From the NCBI RefSeq assembly GCF_037949285.1, contig NZ_CP149926.1, positions 1,963,501 through 2,027,500 on the forward strand: 64,000 nucleotides of DNA, given 5' to 3'. Source of the DNA: Thioclava sp. GXIMD4216. Lineage in GTDB: Bacteria; Pseudomonadota; Alphaproteobacteria; Rhodobacterales; Rhodobacteraceae. Positions 48,819 to 57,098 of this stretch are shown in pieces; within the stretch, counting starts at the first letter, position 1, and every line of letters begins with the position of its first letter. A program made the position numbers and the translations under genes. The notes below the pieces were generated by a model, which saw only the letters and a list, made by a program, of their open reading frames with translations, was not told the DNA's origin and made no database searches.

Positions 48819-49688
48819 ATGCGCCAGAACGGCCCCTTGCCTATCGTCCTGTCCCTGCTTCTTGCTGCGGGGGGTGCGGCCTCGTCCGCCACAGCGCAGC
48901 CGGTTTCGCTTCTGGCCGCGCAGGGGGCTTTTGTCGAACGCTCGCAGGCCCTGATCCCCGCCTTGCAAACACGCAAGCAAGCCGCCCAGCCTCTGGTGCA
49001 ACTGGCCAGCCTGCCACGCGAGGACAGCGCCCCCGCCCCGACCGGTGCCAGCAGCAGCGGCAGCCTGTTTACCGGCGCGCAGGGCAGCAGCTTCTTTGCA
49101 CCAAGCCCCGCCCGCCCCCGCGCCCTGTCCCCACGGGGTCTTTCTCCGCAGGCCCTGCCCGACCCTATGGCCCCGATCGCTTCTATGGCCCCCTTCCTGC
49201 GGCAGGGCTCGTCCGAGGCCGAATGGATCCGCCATCTGATTGCACAGGCCGAGGCGGGCCCGATGGGCTATGATGCGGTGCAATACGGGGCCAAACGCCG
49301 CCCCGCCCGCGTGCCCAGCCAGATGACGCTGGGCGAAATCTACGCATGGATCGAAGCCACGCCGGGACAGCCGCATGCCATCGGGCGCTACCAGTTCATT
49401 CCCACCACGCTGCGGCGTCTGGCCGCCAGCCTGCAACTGGGGCCAGAGGTGCGTTTCAGCCCCAATGTGCAGGACAGGCTTGCCGATCTGTTGCTGGAAG
49501 AGGCGGGGCTGAGCCAGCTTCTGGCAGGGGATCTGACGCGCAGACGCTTCATGAACAATCTTGCCAAAATCTGGGCGGGGCTGCCAACCTCGAATGGGCA
49601 GTCGCATTATGATGGCTATGCGGGCAATAAGGCGACGATGAGCTGGGCCAAATTCGACCGCGAGATGGCGCGCATCTTCCCGGGGTAA
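48819..49688 (+). CDS. Secreted lambda-lysozyme-like (GH104-type) muramidase
   Basis: A 289-residue protein with a signal peptide (about 1-27, ending SATAQ), a proline/serine-rich linker to about residue 135, and a lysozyme-like domain. That domain resembles phage lambda endolysin: IAQAEAGPMGYDAV near the catalytic Glu, HAIGRYQFIPTTLRRL (like GRYQ in lambda), FSPNVQDRLADLLL, and LAKIWAGLPTSNGQSHYDG. A transglycosylase/muramidase acting on peptidoglycan in the periplasm is likely. No holin or phage genes are nearby, so it appears to be a chromosomal enzyme. The ribosome-binding site is weak. Confidence 0.75.
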   Translation: MRQNGPLPIVLSLLLAAGGAASSATAQPVSLLAAQGAFVERSQALIPALQTRKQAAQPLVQLASLPREDSAPAPTGASSSGSLFTGAQGSSFFAPSPARPRALSPRGLSPQALPDPMAPIASMAPFLRQGSSEAEWIRHLIAQAEAGPMGYDAVQYGAKRRPARVPSQMTLGEIYAWIEATPGQPHAIGRYQFIPTTLRRLAASLQLGPEVRFSPNVQDRLADLLLEEAGLSQLLAGDLTRRRFMNNLAKIWAGLPTSNGQSHYDGYAGNKATMSWAKFDREMARIFPG

Positions 49689-49726
49689 CGCCCCGCGGAC
49701 CGCCCCTACACCGACATAGCCATATG

Positions 49727-49758
49727 AAAAAAACGCGCAAGGTCAGGGGACCTGCGCG
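49727..49758 (-). terminator. Minus-strand terminator, distal
   Basis: On the minus strand CGCGCA-GGTC-ccct-GACC-t-TGCGCG (one bulged base) is followed by seven T residues. It is the second of two terminators in tandem. Confidence 0.8.
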
Positions 49759-49787
49759 AAGAAACATGACGCTGACCTGATGTCTGG

Positions 49788-49847
49788 AAAAAAACGGACC
49801 GTATCGCGCCGCGCCTGTCCTCCCCGATCAGGGGCACGATACGGTCC
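49788..49847 (-). terminator. Minus-strand terminator, proximal, with extended stem
   Basis: An 11-bp perfect stem GGACCGTATCG/CGATACGGTCC, containing an internal CCCC-gatca-GGGG hairpin, is followed on the minus strand by G and seven T residues. It is stronger and longer than needed for the LysR gene, which ends 255 bp away. Confidence 0.8.
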
Positions 49848-49891
49848 TTAATGACCTGCCTTGCAGATCCACAGCAATCACACCGAAGGTC

Positions 49892-49945
49892 CTAGAACCA
49901 CGCACCAACTCCCCTCCCCGAGAGCCAGCACAAATCCGGCATCAT
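49892..49945 (-). CDS. Possible 17-residue small ORF / leader peptide
   Basis: A minus-strand frame of 17 codons reading MMPDLCWLSGRGVGAWF, preceded by GGGAGG at good spacing and followed 45 bp later by the strong terminator at 49788-49847. The arrangement looks like a leader peptide plus attenuator or a short independent transcript. Nothing that could be attenuated lies downstream on this strand, so a small RNA or small protein is more likely if it is real. Support is limited to the ribosome-binding site and terminator. Confidence 0.25.
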   Translation of the reverse strand: MMPDLCWLSGRGVGAWF

Positions 49946-50102
49946 TGTCGTTCCTCCCACTCGATCCGGACCCAAGCACGACAGGTCCGAACCGTGTATC
50001 AACTTTGAAACAGATGCCGAGGGGCACGTCCAGAGATGTTCGTCACTTAATCTGATTTACCTAGCGGAAAGAAAAGCCGGTTTTTGCGCCCGAAACCTTG
50101 CG

Positions 50103-51002
50103 TCACAACACAAAGCGCGCCCGTGATGCGCGGGTCGCGTTCTGCAAATATTCCGATACAAGCCGCACCCTTGCCAGATCTTCCGTCGACTGGTGCGACA
50201 AGATCCACATGGTCCGTTTGAGCACATGGCGCGGTGCAAGGATCGGCACCAGATCGGGGTCGTCATGGATGACATAGGCGGGCAGAACCCCGATCCCCGC
50301 GCCTTCGCGGATCGCCTCGCGCTGCGCCAGAATGGAGTTCGACCCGAAGAGCACGGGATTGGTGATGCCCAGCTCGACCTGATAGCGCATGGCATCGGTG
50401 GGCAGCAGCTCGTCGACATAGCCCACATAGTTATGGTCCTTCACATCCTCCAGTGTCTTGGGGGTACCATGCTGCGCGAGATAATCGCGCGAGGCATAAA
50501 ACCCCAAGTGGTATTCCGTCATCCGCCGTGCCAGAAGCCGCCCCGATGTTGGCAAAGCCATTGAAAACGTTAGATGCGCTTCCTGCCGCGACAACCGGAA
50601 TGTCCGCGAACGCACCAGAAGCTCGATCTGGATATCGGGATAGTCTTCCTGAAACCGCGTCAGCACCGGCGCCACGAAGTGGATGCCCAGACCGTCAGGT
50701 GCCCCGACCCGTACTGTCCCCGAAAGCTGCCCCGCCTCGCCGCCGATCTCTTCGCGCGCACGGCCCGTGGCACGCTCGACCTCCAGCGCCAAGGGCAGGA
50801 TACGCTCGCCCGCAGGGGTGATCTCGTAGCCCTCGGGGGTCTTGGTGAAAAGCTGCGCGCCAATGGATTTCTCCAGCTGGCGCACACGCCGTGCGATTGT
50901 GGTCTGGTCGATGCCGAGCGTATGCGCGGCCATCACCATGCGTTTGGATCTGTAAAGCGCCAAAAAGAACTTCAGATCATTCCAGTCGAATTCATGCTGC
51001 AT
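50103..51002 (-). CDS. LysR family transcriptional regulator
   Basis: A 299-residue LysR regulator. The N-terminal winged helix shows DWNDLKFFLALYRSKRMVMA and HTLGIDQTTIARRVRQLEKS, followed by a periplasmic-binding-protein-like effector domain. The start MQHEFDWNDL is chosen by family length; a Met 12 codons upstream is possible and neither has a strong ribosome-binding site. It is divergent from the M19 dipeptidase with about 156 bp between starts, the usual LysR-target layout, so it may control that gene. Confidence 0.92.
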   Translation of the reverse strand: MQHEFDWNDLKFFLALYRSKRMVMAAHTLGIDQTTIARRVRQLEKSIGAQLFTKTPEGYEITPAGERILPLALEVERATGRAREEIGGEAGQLSGTVRVGAPDGLGIHFVAPVLTRFQEDYPDIQIELLVRSRTFRLSRQEAHLTFSMALPTSGRLLARRMTEYHLGFYASRDYLAQHGTPKTLEDVKDHNYVGYVDELLPTDAMRYQVELGITNPVLFGSNSILAQREAIREGAGIGVLPAYVIHDDPDLVPILAPRHVLKRTMWILSHQSTEDLARVRLVSEYLQNATRASRARFVL

Positions 51003-51158
51003 ATCTGCAAGATAGCTCTGCATATATATGCATGTCAATTTGTCGCAGGCAGGTCTTTTCCTGTCCGGCGAACGGGTGTTGACTGCGACTCAAGGGGCAA
51101 GTCGGGACAGGCCTGCCCCGCTCTTGCCGCGTCCAGCCCCTCTTCGACGGAGACAAAG

Positions 51159-52223
51159 ATGTCCATTTTGCCACAGATTCCCGTATTTGACGGCCATAAT
51201 GATTTTCTACTGCGCCTCCTGAACCACCCCCTCAGGCGGGAGGAGATATGGAACGGGCAGGACGGAACGGGGCATATCGACCTGCGGCGCGCGCGGGCCG
51301 GCAATTTTGCAGGTGGCTTCTTCGCGATCTACACGCCCTCGCCCATGTCCGGCGATCTGGGCCAGATGTTTGCCGCGATGGATACCCCGCCCTATTGCCT
51401 TGATCTGCCGCCGATGATGCCGATGAGTGAGGCGGTAGATGTGGCCTTGGCCGAGGCAGGTCATTTGATGCGGCTAGAACGCAAGGGCGATCTGCAAATT
51501 TGCAGGACATCCGCCCAGATTCGCGCCGCCATGGCCGCCGGAAAGATCGCGGCGATTCTGCATATGGAGGGCGCCGAGGCGATTGGTCCCGATCTGGATG
51601 CGCTGCATGTCTGGCATGCGGCGGGCTTGCGGTCTTTGGGGCCGGTCTGGTCGCGGCCTACGGTCTTCGGCCATGGGGTGCCCTTTGCCTATCCCTCCTC
51701 GCCCGATACCGGCGACGGGCTGACCAAGGCGGGCAAGGATCTGATCCGCGAGTGTAATGCGCTGAAGATCATGATCGACCTGAGCCACCTGAACGAGAAG
51801 GGCTTTGACGATGTGGCCCGCCTGAGTGACGCGCCTTTGGTCGCCACCCATTCCAACGCCCATGCCGTCACCCCTTCGGCGCGTAATCTGACCGACCGCC
51901 AGTTGCATCAGATCAGGGACACCGGCGGCATGGTCGGGTTGAATTATGCCACGCAATTCCTGCGCCCCGACGGGATGCGCGGCGATTGCGGCTGGGACGA
52001 GATGCTGCGCCATATGGACCACCTTTTGTCGATCCTGGGCGAGGATCACGTGGGGCTGGGGTCGGATTTCGACGGGGCGGATATTCCCTCCTGTCTGGGC
52101 GATGTCTCGGGGCTGCCGAAGCTGTTGCAGGCGATGCTGGATCATGGCTACGGGCAGGATCTGGTGGTGAAGATCGCTCATGAGAACTGGCTGGCGCTTC
52201 TGGAGCGCAGTTGGGGGATGTAA
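51159..52223 (+). CDS. Membrane dipeptidase family (peptidase M19) hydrolase
   Basis: A 354-residue M19 metallopeptidase. Metal-ligand motifs are visible: FDGHNDFLLR near the start, HMEGAEAIG with the bridging Glu, DLSHLN, ATHSNAHAV and GSDFDGAD. The family hydrolyses dipeptides, including those with D-residues. There is no signal peptide, so it is probably cytoplasmic. GGAG precedes the chosen ATG; the 195 codons open upstream run antisense to the LysR gene and are not coding. It is divergent from that LysR gene. Confidence 0.94.
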   Translation: MSILPQIPVFDGHNDFLLRLLNHPLRREEIWNGQDGTGHIDLRRARAGNFAGGFFAIYTPSPMSGDLGQMFAAMDTPPYCLDLPPMMPMSEAVDVALAEAGHLMRLERKGDLQICRTSAQIRAAMAAGKIAAILHMEGAEAIGPDLDALHVWHAAGLRSLGPVWSRPTVFGHGVPFAYPSSPDTGDGLTKAGKDLIRECNALKIMIDLSHLNEKGFDDVARLSDAPLVATHSNAHAVTPSARNLTDRQLHQIRDTGGMVGLNYATQFLRPDGMRGDCGWDEMLRHMDHLLSILGEDHVGLGSDFDGADIPSCLGDVSGLPKLLQAMLDHGYGQDLVVKIAHENWLALLERSWGM

Positions 52224-52289
52224 ATTCCGGCCCCCGCGAAACTTATCGTCCAGCCGCAACGTTGCTGAGAGGATAGCAAAGGAACCCCC

Positions 52290-52691
52290 ATGATCCAGAT
52301 CCTCTCGGCCTATGTCGCCACAACTATCGTGTTTCTTGGCCTCGATATTCTGGGGCTGAAGTTCATCGTGAAGCCGGTCTTCGACCGCCATATCTCGGAT
52401 CTTTATGCCGATCCTTTCCGGATGGGTCCGGCGGCGATCTTCTATCTGGCCTATGTCGCGGGGGCGATCTATCTGGTCAGCCTGCCCGCGCTGCGCAATG
52501 ACGCGCCGCTTCAGGCGCTGGTGAATGGGGCGGTGCTGGGGGCGCTGGCCTATGGCACCTATGAGTTCACCTCGCTTGCGGTGATGCGCGACTGGTCGTG
52601 GGAGCAGGTGATCACCGACACGCTTTGGGGCACTGTGTTGACCGGTGTCTCGGTCTGGGCAGGCGTCATGATCGCCCGCTGGATCGGCTGA
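52290..52691 (+). CDS. DUF2177 family membrane protein
   Basis: A 133-residue protein with four membrane segments. The opening ILSAYVATTIVFLGLDILGL, the YADPFRMGPAAIFYLAY block and AYGTYEFTSLAVMRDWSW match the DUF2177 family, which has no known function. AAAGGAA precedes the start. It follows the dipeptidase gene by 66 bp in the same direction and may share its transcript. It is convergent with ugpC. Confidence 0.88.
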   Translation: MIQILSAYVATTIVFLGLDILGLKFIVKPVFDRHISDLYADPFRMGPAAIFYLAYVAGAIYLVSLPALRNDAPLQALVNGAVLGALAYGTYEFTSLAVMRDWSWEQVITDTLWGTVLTGVSVWAGVMIARWIG

Positions 52692-52714
52692 GGCCCGACG
52701 GCCCCAGCCATTGT

Positions 52715-53779
52715 TCAAGCCATCGCCATCGCGCGCTGCGTTTGCGGCAGCCGCCGCCCCGTCAGGGGCTCAAACAGATGCAACCCGCCCGCCTGAAGGG
52801 TGACCTGCATCTGCGGCGCGATCTCGGTATCGGGGGCGACTTGGGCGGCAAAGGGCTGGCCGCCCAGCATCCCATGGACAAGGCGGCTATTGCCCAGATC
52901 CTCGACATAGGAGGTCCTGAACCCTGCACCCGCACGCAAGCCGATGGTCTCAGGGCGCAGGCCCGCCACCACCTCGCCTCGGCCCGCCACATCGGGCAGC
53001 AGCATAAGATCATCCACCATCAGCGCGCCATTCTCGATCCGCGCATCGATCAGGTTCATCCCCGGCGAGCCGATAAAGCCCGCCACGAAGACCGTCTGCG
53101 GGTTGCGGTACAGCTCCAGCGGCGTGCCCACCTGTTCGATCTGCCCGCCATTCAGCACCACCAGCTTATCGGCCAGAGTCATCGCCTCCATCTGGTCATG
53201 GGTGACATAGACCGAGGTCGTGCCAAGGCGCTTTTGCAGCTGCTTGATCTCGCCGCGCATGGACACCCGCAGCTTGGCATCAAGGTTCGACAGAGGCTCG
53301 TCGAACAGAAAGACCGAAGGCTCGCGCACGATAGCTCGGCCCATAGCCACCCGCTGGCGCTGCCCGCCCGAAAGCGCGCGCGGCTTGCGGTCGAGGAACG
53401 AGCCGATCTGCAGGATGCGGGCGACCTCTTCGACGCGGGACGCGATCTCGGGCTTGGGCATGCGGCGGTTCTTCAGACCGTAGGACAGGTTCTGGCGCAC
53501 CGTCATATGCGGGTAAAGCGCGTAATTCTGGAACACCATGGCGATATCGCGGTCCATGGGTTCAAGGTCATTCACGACGCGCCCGCCAATGGCAATCTCG
53601 CCCCCTGTCACCGTCTCAAGCCCTGCGATCATCCGCAACAGCGTGGATTTCCCGCAGCCCGAAGGCCCGACCAGCACGCAGAACTCGCCATCCTCAATGC
53701 TTAGATCAACGCCCTTCACCGTCGGGTCCGTGGCGCCCGCATAGGTCTTTACGACCTTGGATAAAGTAATTCCGGCCAT
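52715..53779 (-). CDS. ugpC: sn-Glycerol-3-phosphate ABC transporter ATP-binding protein
   Basis: A 354-residue MalK/UgpC-type ATPase. Walker [12 protein letters not shown], signature [15 protein letters not shown], Walker [16 protein letters not shown] and the C-terminal MOBE region (GLRPETIGL) are present. It powers uptake of glycerol-3-phosphate or glycerophosphodiesters. The start [10 protein letters not shown] is preceded by GGAG and lies one base after the ugpE stop, so the two are coupled. It is the last gene of ugpBAEC. ugpQ is absent from the window. Confidence 0.94.
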   Translation of the reverse strand: MAGITLSKVVKTYAGATDPTVKGVDLSIEDGEFCVLVGPSGCGKSTLLRMIAGLETVTGGEIAIGGRVVNDLEPMDRDIAMVFQNYALYPHMTVRQNLSYGLKNRRMPKPEIASRVEEVARILQIGSFLDRKPRALSGGQRQRVAMGRAIVREPSVFLFDEPLSNLDAKLRVSMRGEIKQLQKRLGTTSVYVTHDQMEAMTLADKLVVLNGGQIEQVGTPLELYRNPQTVFVAGFIGSPGMNLIDARIENGALMVDDLMLLPDVAGRGEVVAGLRPETIGLRAGAGFRTSYVEDLGNSRLVHGMLGGQPFAAQVAPDTEIAPQMQVTLQAGGLHLFEPLTGRRLPQTQRAMAMA

Positions 53780-53780
53780 C

Positions 53781-54629
53781 TTATTTCTCCGTCTCGACAA
53801 GCCCTTTGACAAAGAGCTTCTGCATTGCGACCACCACCAGCACCGGCGGCAGCATCGCCATCACCACCACGGCCATGATCTCGTTCCAGCGCGGCATATC
53901 ATCGACCACCGAGGCCATCCGCTTGATCCCCATGACGATGGTGTAATGAGCCTCATCCGTGGTCACGATCAGCGGCCAGAGATATTGGTTCCAGCCATAG
54001 ATAAACAGGATCACCGAAAGCGCCGCGATATTGGTGCGCGACAAGGGCAGCGCGTGATCCCAGAAGAATTTCAAAGGCCCCGCCCCGTCAATCCTTGCGG
54101 CCTCGGTCAGCTCGTCTGGCAGCGTCAGGAACACCTGCCGGAAGAGGAAGGTCGCCGTGGCCGAGGCAATCAGCGGCACCGACAGCCCCGCGTAAGAGTT
54201 CAAGAGCCCCAGATTGGCCACCACCTCGAAGGTGGGGACAATGCGCACCTCGACGGGCAGCATCAGCGTGATGAAGATCATCCAGAAAGCCAGTTGCCTG
54301 CCCGGAAAGCGGAAATAGCAGATGGCAAAGGCCGAGGAGATCGAGATGGCGATTTTGCCGATGGTGATCGTCATCGCCATGATGAGGCTGTTCCAGAGCA
54401 TCAACCCGATGGGCGGCGTCCCCGAGGTTGACACCCCCTCGCCCAGCATCCGCGCGTAAGACGACAGCCCCTCGGGGCCGAACCACAAGGGCACGGTGCC
54501 GGACACGAAGGCGGATGTAGGATGGGTCGAAGCCACAAGTGCCAGCCAGACAGGCAAGGCCACAGCGGCCACGCCAAGGATCAGGATGACATGCGACAGC
54601 ACGGTCAGAAGCGGTCTGTTCTCAACCAT
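53781..54629 (-). CDS. ugpE: sn-Glycerol-3-phosphate ABC transporter permease UgpE
   Basis: A 282-residue binding-protein-dependent permease with six membrane segments. The EAA motif for contact with the ATPase is [43 protein letters not shown] is typical of UgpE. It starts one base after the ugpA stop and ends one base before ugpC. Confidence 0.95.
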   Translation of the reverse strand: MVENRPLLTVLSHVILILGVAAVALPVWLALVASTHPTSAFVSGTVPLWFGPEGLSSYARMLGEGVSTSGTPPIGLMLWNSLIMAMTITIGKIAISISSAFAICYFRFPGRQLAFWMIFITLMLPVEVRIVPTFEVVANLGLLNSYAGLSVPLIASATATFLFRQVFLTLPDELTEAARIDGAGPLKFFWDHALPLSRTNIAALSVILFIYGWNQYLWPLIVTTDEAHYTIVMGIKRMASVVDDMPRWNEIMAVVVMAMLPPVLVVVAMQKLFVKGLVETEK

Positions 54630-54630
54630 C

Positions 54631-55515
54631 TTAATACTCCACCCGACGTTCGATATAGCGGAACTGGATCACGGTCAGCGCGATCACGATGCCCATCAAC
54701 ACCACCGATTGCGCGGCAGAGGCCCCCATATTCATCCCCACGAAACCGTCCTGATAGACCTTATAGACAAGGATATTCGTGGCCTGCGCCGGACCGCCTG
54801 CGGTTGCGGCATCAATCACCGCGAATGTGTCGAACATCGTATAGGTGATATTGATCACCAGCAGGAAGAACGTGGTGGGAGACAGAAGCGGGAAAACCAC
54901 GCTCCAGAAGCGCTTCATGGGGCCTGCGCCGTCAATGGCCGCCGCCTCGCGCAGGCTGGCCGGAATGGCCTGCAGCCCCGCCACGAAGAACAGGAAGTTA
55001 TAGCTGATCTGTTTCCAGCTGGCCGCCAGCACCACGAGGATCATCGCATCTGTGGCATGGGTAGCATGGTTCCAGTCATAGCCCAGCTGACGCAGCGCAT
55101 AGGACACAATGCCGATGGTGGGGTTGAACATGAACCACCACAGCACGCCCGCCACCGCCGGTGCCACCGCATAGGGCCAAACCAGAAGCGTGGTATAGGC
55201 GCGATTGGCCCGCAGCACGCGATCGACGCAGGCGGCAAACAACAGCCCCGCCCCCATCGACACCGCCGCCACCGAGACCGAAAACACCGCTGTCACTTTG
55301 AAGGAGTTCAGATAGCTCGGGTCCTGAAACAGCGCGAGGTAATTCTCCAGCCCCACGAATTGCGTCGAAAACCCGAAGGCATCCTGACGCAGGAAACTTT
55401 GCCACATCGCCTGACCCGCAGGCCAGAGAAAGAAGACAATGGTAATCGCCAGCTGCGGCGCCAGCAGAAGATAGGGCAGCCCGCGTGACCGGAAGAGGGT
55501 CTTTTTGCTTTGCAT
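54631..55515 (-). CDS. ugpA: sn-Glycerol-3-phosphate ABC transporter permease UgpA
   Basis: A 294-residue permease with six membrane segments. The EAA motif is [20 protein letters not shown]. The N-terminal [20 protein letters not shown] and the [19 protein letters not shown] block match UgpA. It follows ugpB after a 71-bp gap that contains a stable hairpin, and it is directly coupled to ugpE. Confidence 0.95.
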   Translation of the reverse strand: MQSKKTLFRSRGLPYLLLAPQLAITIVFFLWPAGQAMWQSFLRQDAFGFSTQFVGLENYLALFQDPSYLNSFKVTAVFSVSVAAVSMGAGLLFAACVDRVLRANRAYTTLLVWPYAVAPAVAGVLWWFMFNPTIGIVSYALRQLGYDWNHATHATDAMILVVLAASWKQISYNFLFFVAGLQAIPASLREAAAIDGAGPMKRFWSVVFPLLSPTTFFLLVINITYTMFDTFAVIDAATAGGPAQATNILVYKVYQDGFVGMNMGASAAQSVVLMGIVIALTVIQFRYIERRVEY

Positions 55516-55541
55516 ATCGGATCCTTATCCCCCCGAAACAC

Positions 55542-55571
55542 CAGAAGGCCCGCACGCGCGCGGGCCTTCTG
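55542..55571 (-). other. Intercistronic hairpin between ugpB and ugpA
   Basis: CAGAAGGCCCG and CGGGCCTTCTG form an 11-bp perfect stem around an eight-base GC loop in the only sizeable gap of the operon. No T-tract follows. Such structures often protect the binding-protein mRNA from 3' decay and keep it in excess over the permeases. Confidence 0.75.
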
Positions 55572-55586
55572 CCAAGGGGGACGCCG

Positions 55587-56903
55587 TTACTGGTTGGCTT
55601 TCTCGAATTCGCGGATCAGCGCATTGCCGCGGCTATCCACCGATTGCAGAGCCTCCATCGCGGTTTTCTTGCCGCCCAGAAGCGCCTCGAATTCCTCGTC
55701 GATGATGCCGCGGATCTGCACGTAATTGCCAAAGCGCAGACCTTTGGAATTCTCGGTGGGGGTGTTCAGCGAGACCTGTTTGATCGCCACATCCGCGCCG
55801 GGGTTCTTGTCGTAATAGCCCTGCTCTTGGCTGAGCGCATAGGCTGCTTTGGTGATCGGCAGATAGCCCGAGAACTGGTGCCAATCGGCCTGCACTTCCG
55901 GCGAGGACAGATAGGTGAAGAAATCGGCCACGCCCTTATATTCGGCCTCGTCATGGCCTTGCAGCACCCAAAGCGTCGCGCCACCGATGATCGAGTTCTG
56001 CGGAGCACCTTCAACATCGGCGTAGTAAGGCAACATGCCCACACCCACCTCGAAGTCCGAATTCGCCATCAGACCCGCGCGCGAGCCCGAGGAATTCATC
56101 ACCATCGCGCAGGTGCCCGACTGGAAGGCGGGGTTGGCATCATCGCCACCACCCGGACCCGCATAGCGGAAGAGGCCCGCTTTCTGCCATTCGGCCAGAT
56201 TGCCCCAGTGACGGGCGCGCAGGTCATCAGCCAAGGTCAGCTCGGTCGAAAGGCCACCAAAGCCGTTTTCCAGCGTGCCGATCGCGCGGTTATGCCATGC
56301 CGAGAAATTCTCGGTCTGCGCCCAAGAGATCCAAGCCGAGGTAAAGCCGCAATCTGCCGCGCCGGACTCGACGATCTTTTTGGAAAACGCCTCCATATCG
56401 GCCCAAGTTTTGGGCGGCGTATTCGGGTCCAGCCCCGCCTTGGCGAAAACGTCCTTGTTGTAATAGAGAACGGGGGTCGAGGAGTTGAAGGGCATCGACA
56501 GCATATTGCCCTGCGTGTCGGTGTAATAGCCCGCGACCGCCGGAAGATAGGCATCGGGGTCGAAATCGGCGCCTGCGTCCTTCATCAGTTGATAGACCGG
56601 ATAGACCGCGCCTTTGGCCGCCATCATGGTGCCGGTGCCCACCTCGAAGACCTGCACGATATCGGGCTGCTGCTTGGCACGGAAGGCCGCAATCGCCGCC
56701 GTCATGGTCTCGGTGTAATTGCCTTTATAGGTCGGGATGACCTCATATTCATCCTGGCTGGCGTTATAATCGGCCACGATCTCTTCAAGCTTCTGGCCCA
56801 GCTCGCCACCCATCGCATGCCACCATGTCACCTGCGTCTTGGCGGCAGCCATACTGGCGGAGGCTGCCACAAGTGCGGTGCCCATCAACAGCGTCTTCAA
56901 CAT
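55587..56903 (-). CDS. ugpB: sn-Glycerol-3-phosphate-binding periplasmic protein UgpB
   Basis: A 438-residue extracellular solute-binding protein. The signal peptide MLKTLLMGTALVAASASMAA ends near AAAK. The mature start TQVTWWHAMGGELGQKLEEI is the UgpB signature, and FNSSTPVLYYNKDVFAKAGL and GIIDEEFEALLGGKKTAMEAL fit as well. It delivers glycerol-3-phosphate or glycerophosphocholine-type ligands to UgpAE. It is the first gene of ugpBAEC; a Pho box lies about 50 bp upstream. Confidence 0.96.
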   Translation of the reverse strand: MLKTLLMGTALVAASASMAAAKTQVTWWHAMGGELGQKLEEIVADYNASQDEYEVIPTYKGNYTETMTAAIAAFRAKQQPDIVQVFEVGTGTMMAAKGAVYPVYQLMKDAGADFDPDAYLPAVAGYYTDTQGNMLSMPFNSSTPVLYYNKDVFAKAGLDPNTPPKTWADMEAFSKKIVESGAADCGFTSAWISWAQTENFSAWHNRAIGTLENGFGGLSTELTLADDLRARHWGNLAEWQKAGLFRYAGPGGGDDANPAFQSGTCAMVMNSSGSRAGLMANSDFEVGVGMLPYYADVEGAPQNSIIGGATLWVLQGHDEAEYKGVADFFTYLSSPEVQADWHQFSGYLPITKAAYALSQEQGYYDKNPGADVAIKQVSLNTPTENSKGLRFGNYVQIRGIIDEEFEALLGGKKTAMEALQSVDSRGNALIREFEKANQ

Positions 56904-56950
56904 CTTCTATCCCCTTCGTGAGGCTATCGTGATCTGTTGAGGGCAGCGCT

Positions 56951-56978
56951 AATGCAGTTTTGTGACAGCTTCTTGCAG
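56951..56978 (-). promoter_or_regulatory. Putative Pho box controlling ugpBAEC
   Basis: On the minus strand three direct repeats, CTGCAAG, CTGTCAC and CTGCATT, begin 10 and 11 bases apart. The core CTGTCAC-AAAA-CTGCATT is close to the PhoB consensus (two CTGTCAT repeats spaced by four A/T-rich bases). A further TTGTCAA lies 33 bases upstream of the CTGTCAC repeat. The position about 50 bp before the ugpB start suits activation under phosphate limitation, as known for ugp elsewhere. Confidence 0.65.
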
Positions 56979-57053
56979 GTTCCGTTAAGCTTTTTTGACA
57001 AGCCGGCTTATTATGTCCTGCGCAGTCTGTGCAAGAAACAGGGCCCGCGCATG

Positions 57054-57080
57054 AAAAAGGGGCCCCGAAAGGCCCCTTTC
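57054..57080 (-). terminator. Terminator after icd
   Basis: On the minus strand AAAGGGGCC-tttcg-GGGCCCCTTTTT, 18 bp after the icd stop codon. Confidence 0.92.
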
Positions 57081-57098
57081 CCGTTCGTTCCAGCTAGA

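Larger units (their letters stand above)
49689..50102. other. Gene-poor region with structured minus-strand signals
   Basis: 414 bp between the muramidase and LysR genes. It holds two minus-strand terminators, a possible 17-codon reading frame with a good ribosome-binding site, and a CGGACC...GGTCCG stem-loop (49967-49989). No protein gene of normal size is present. Confidence 0.7.
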
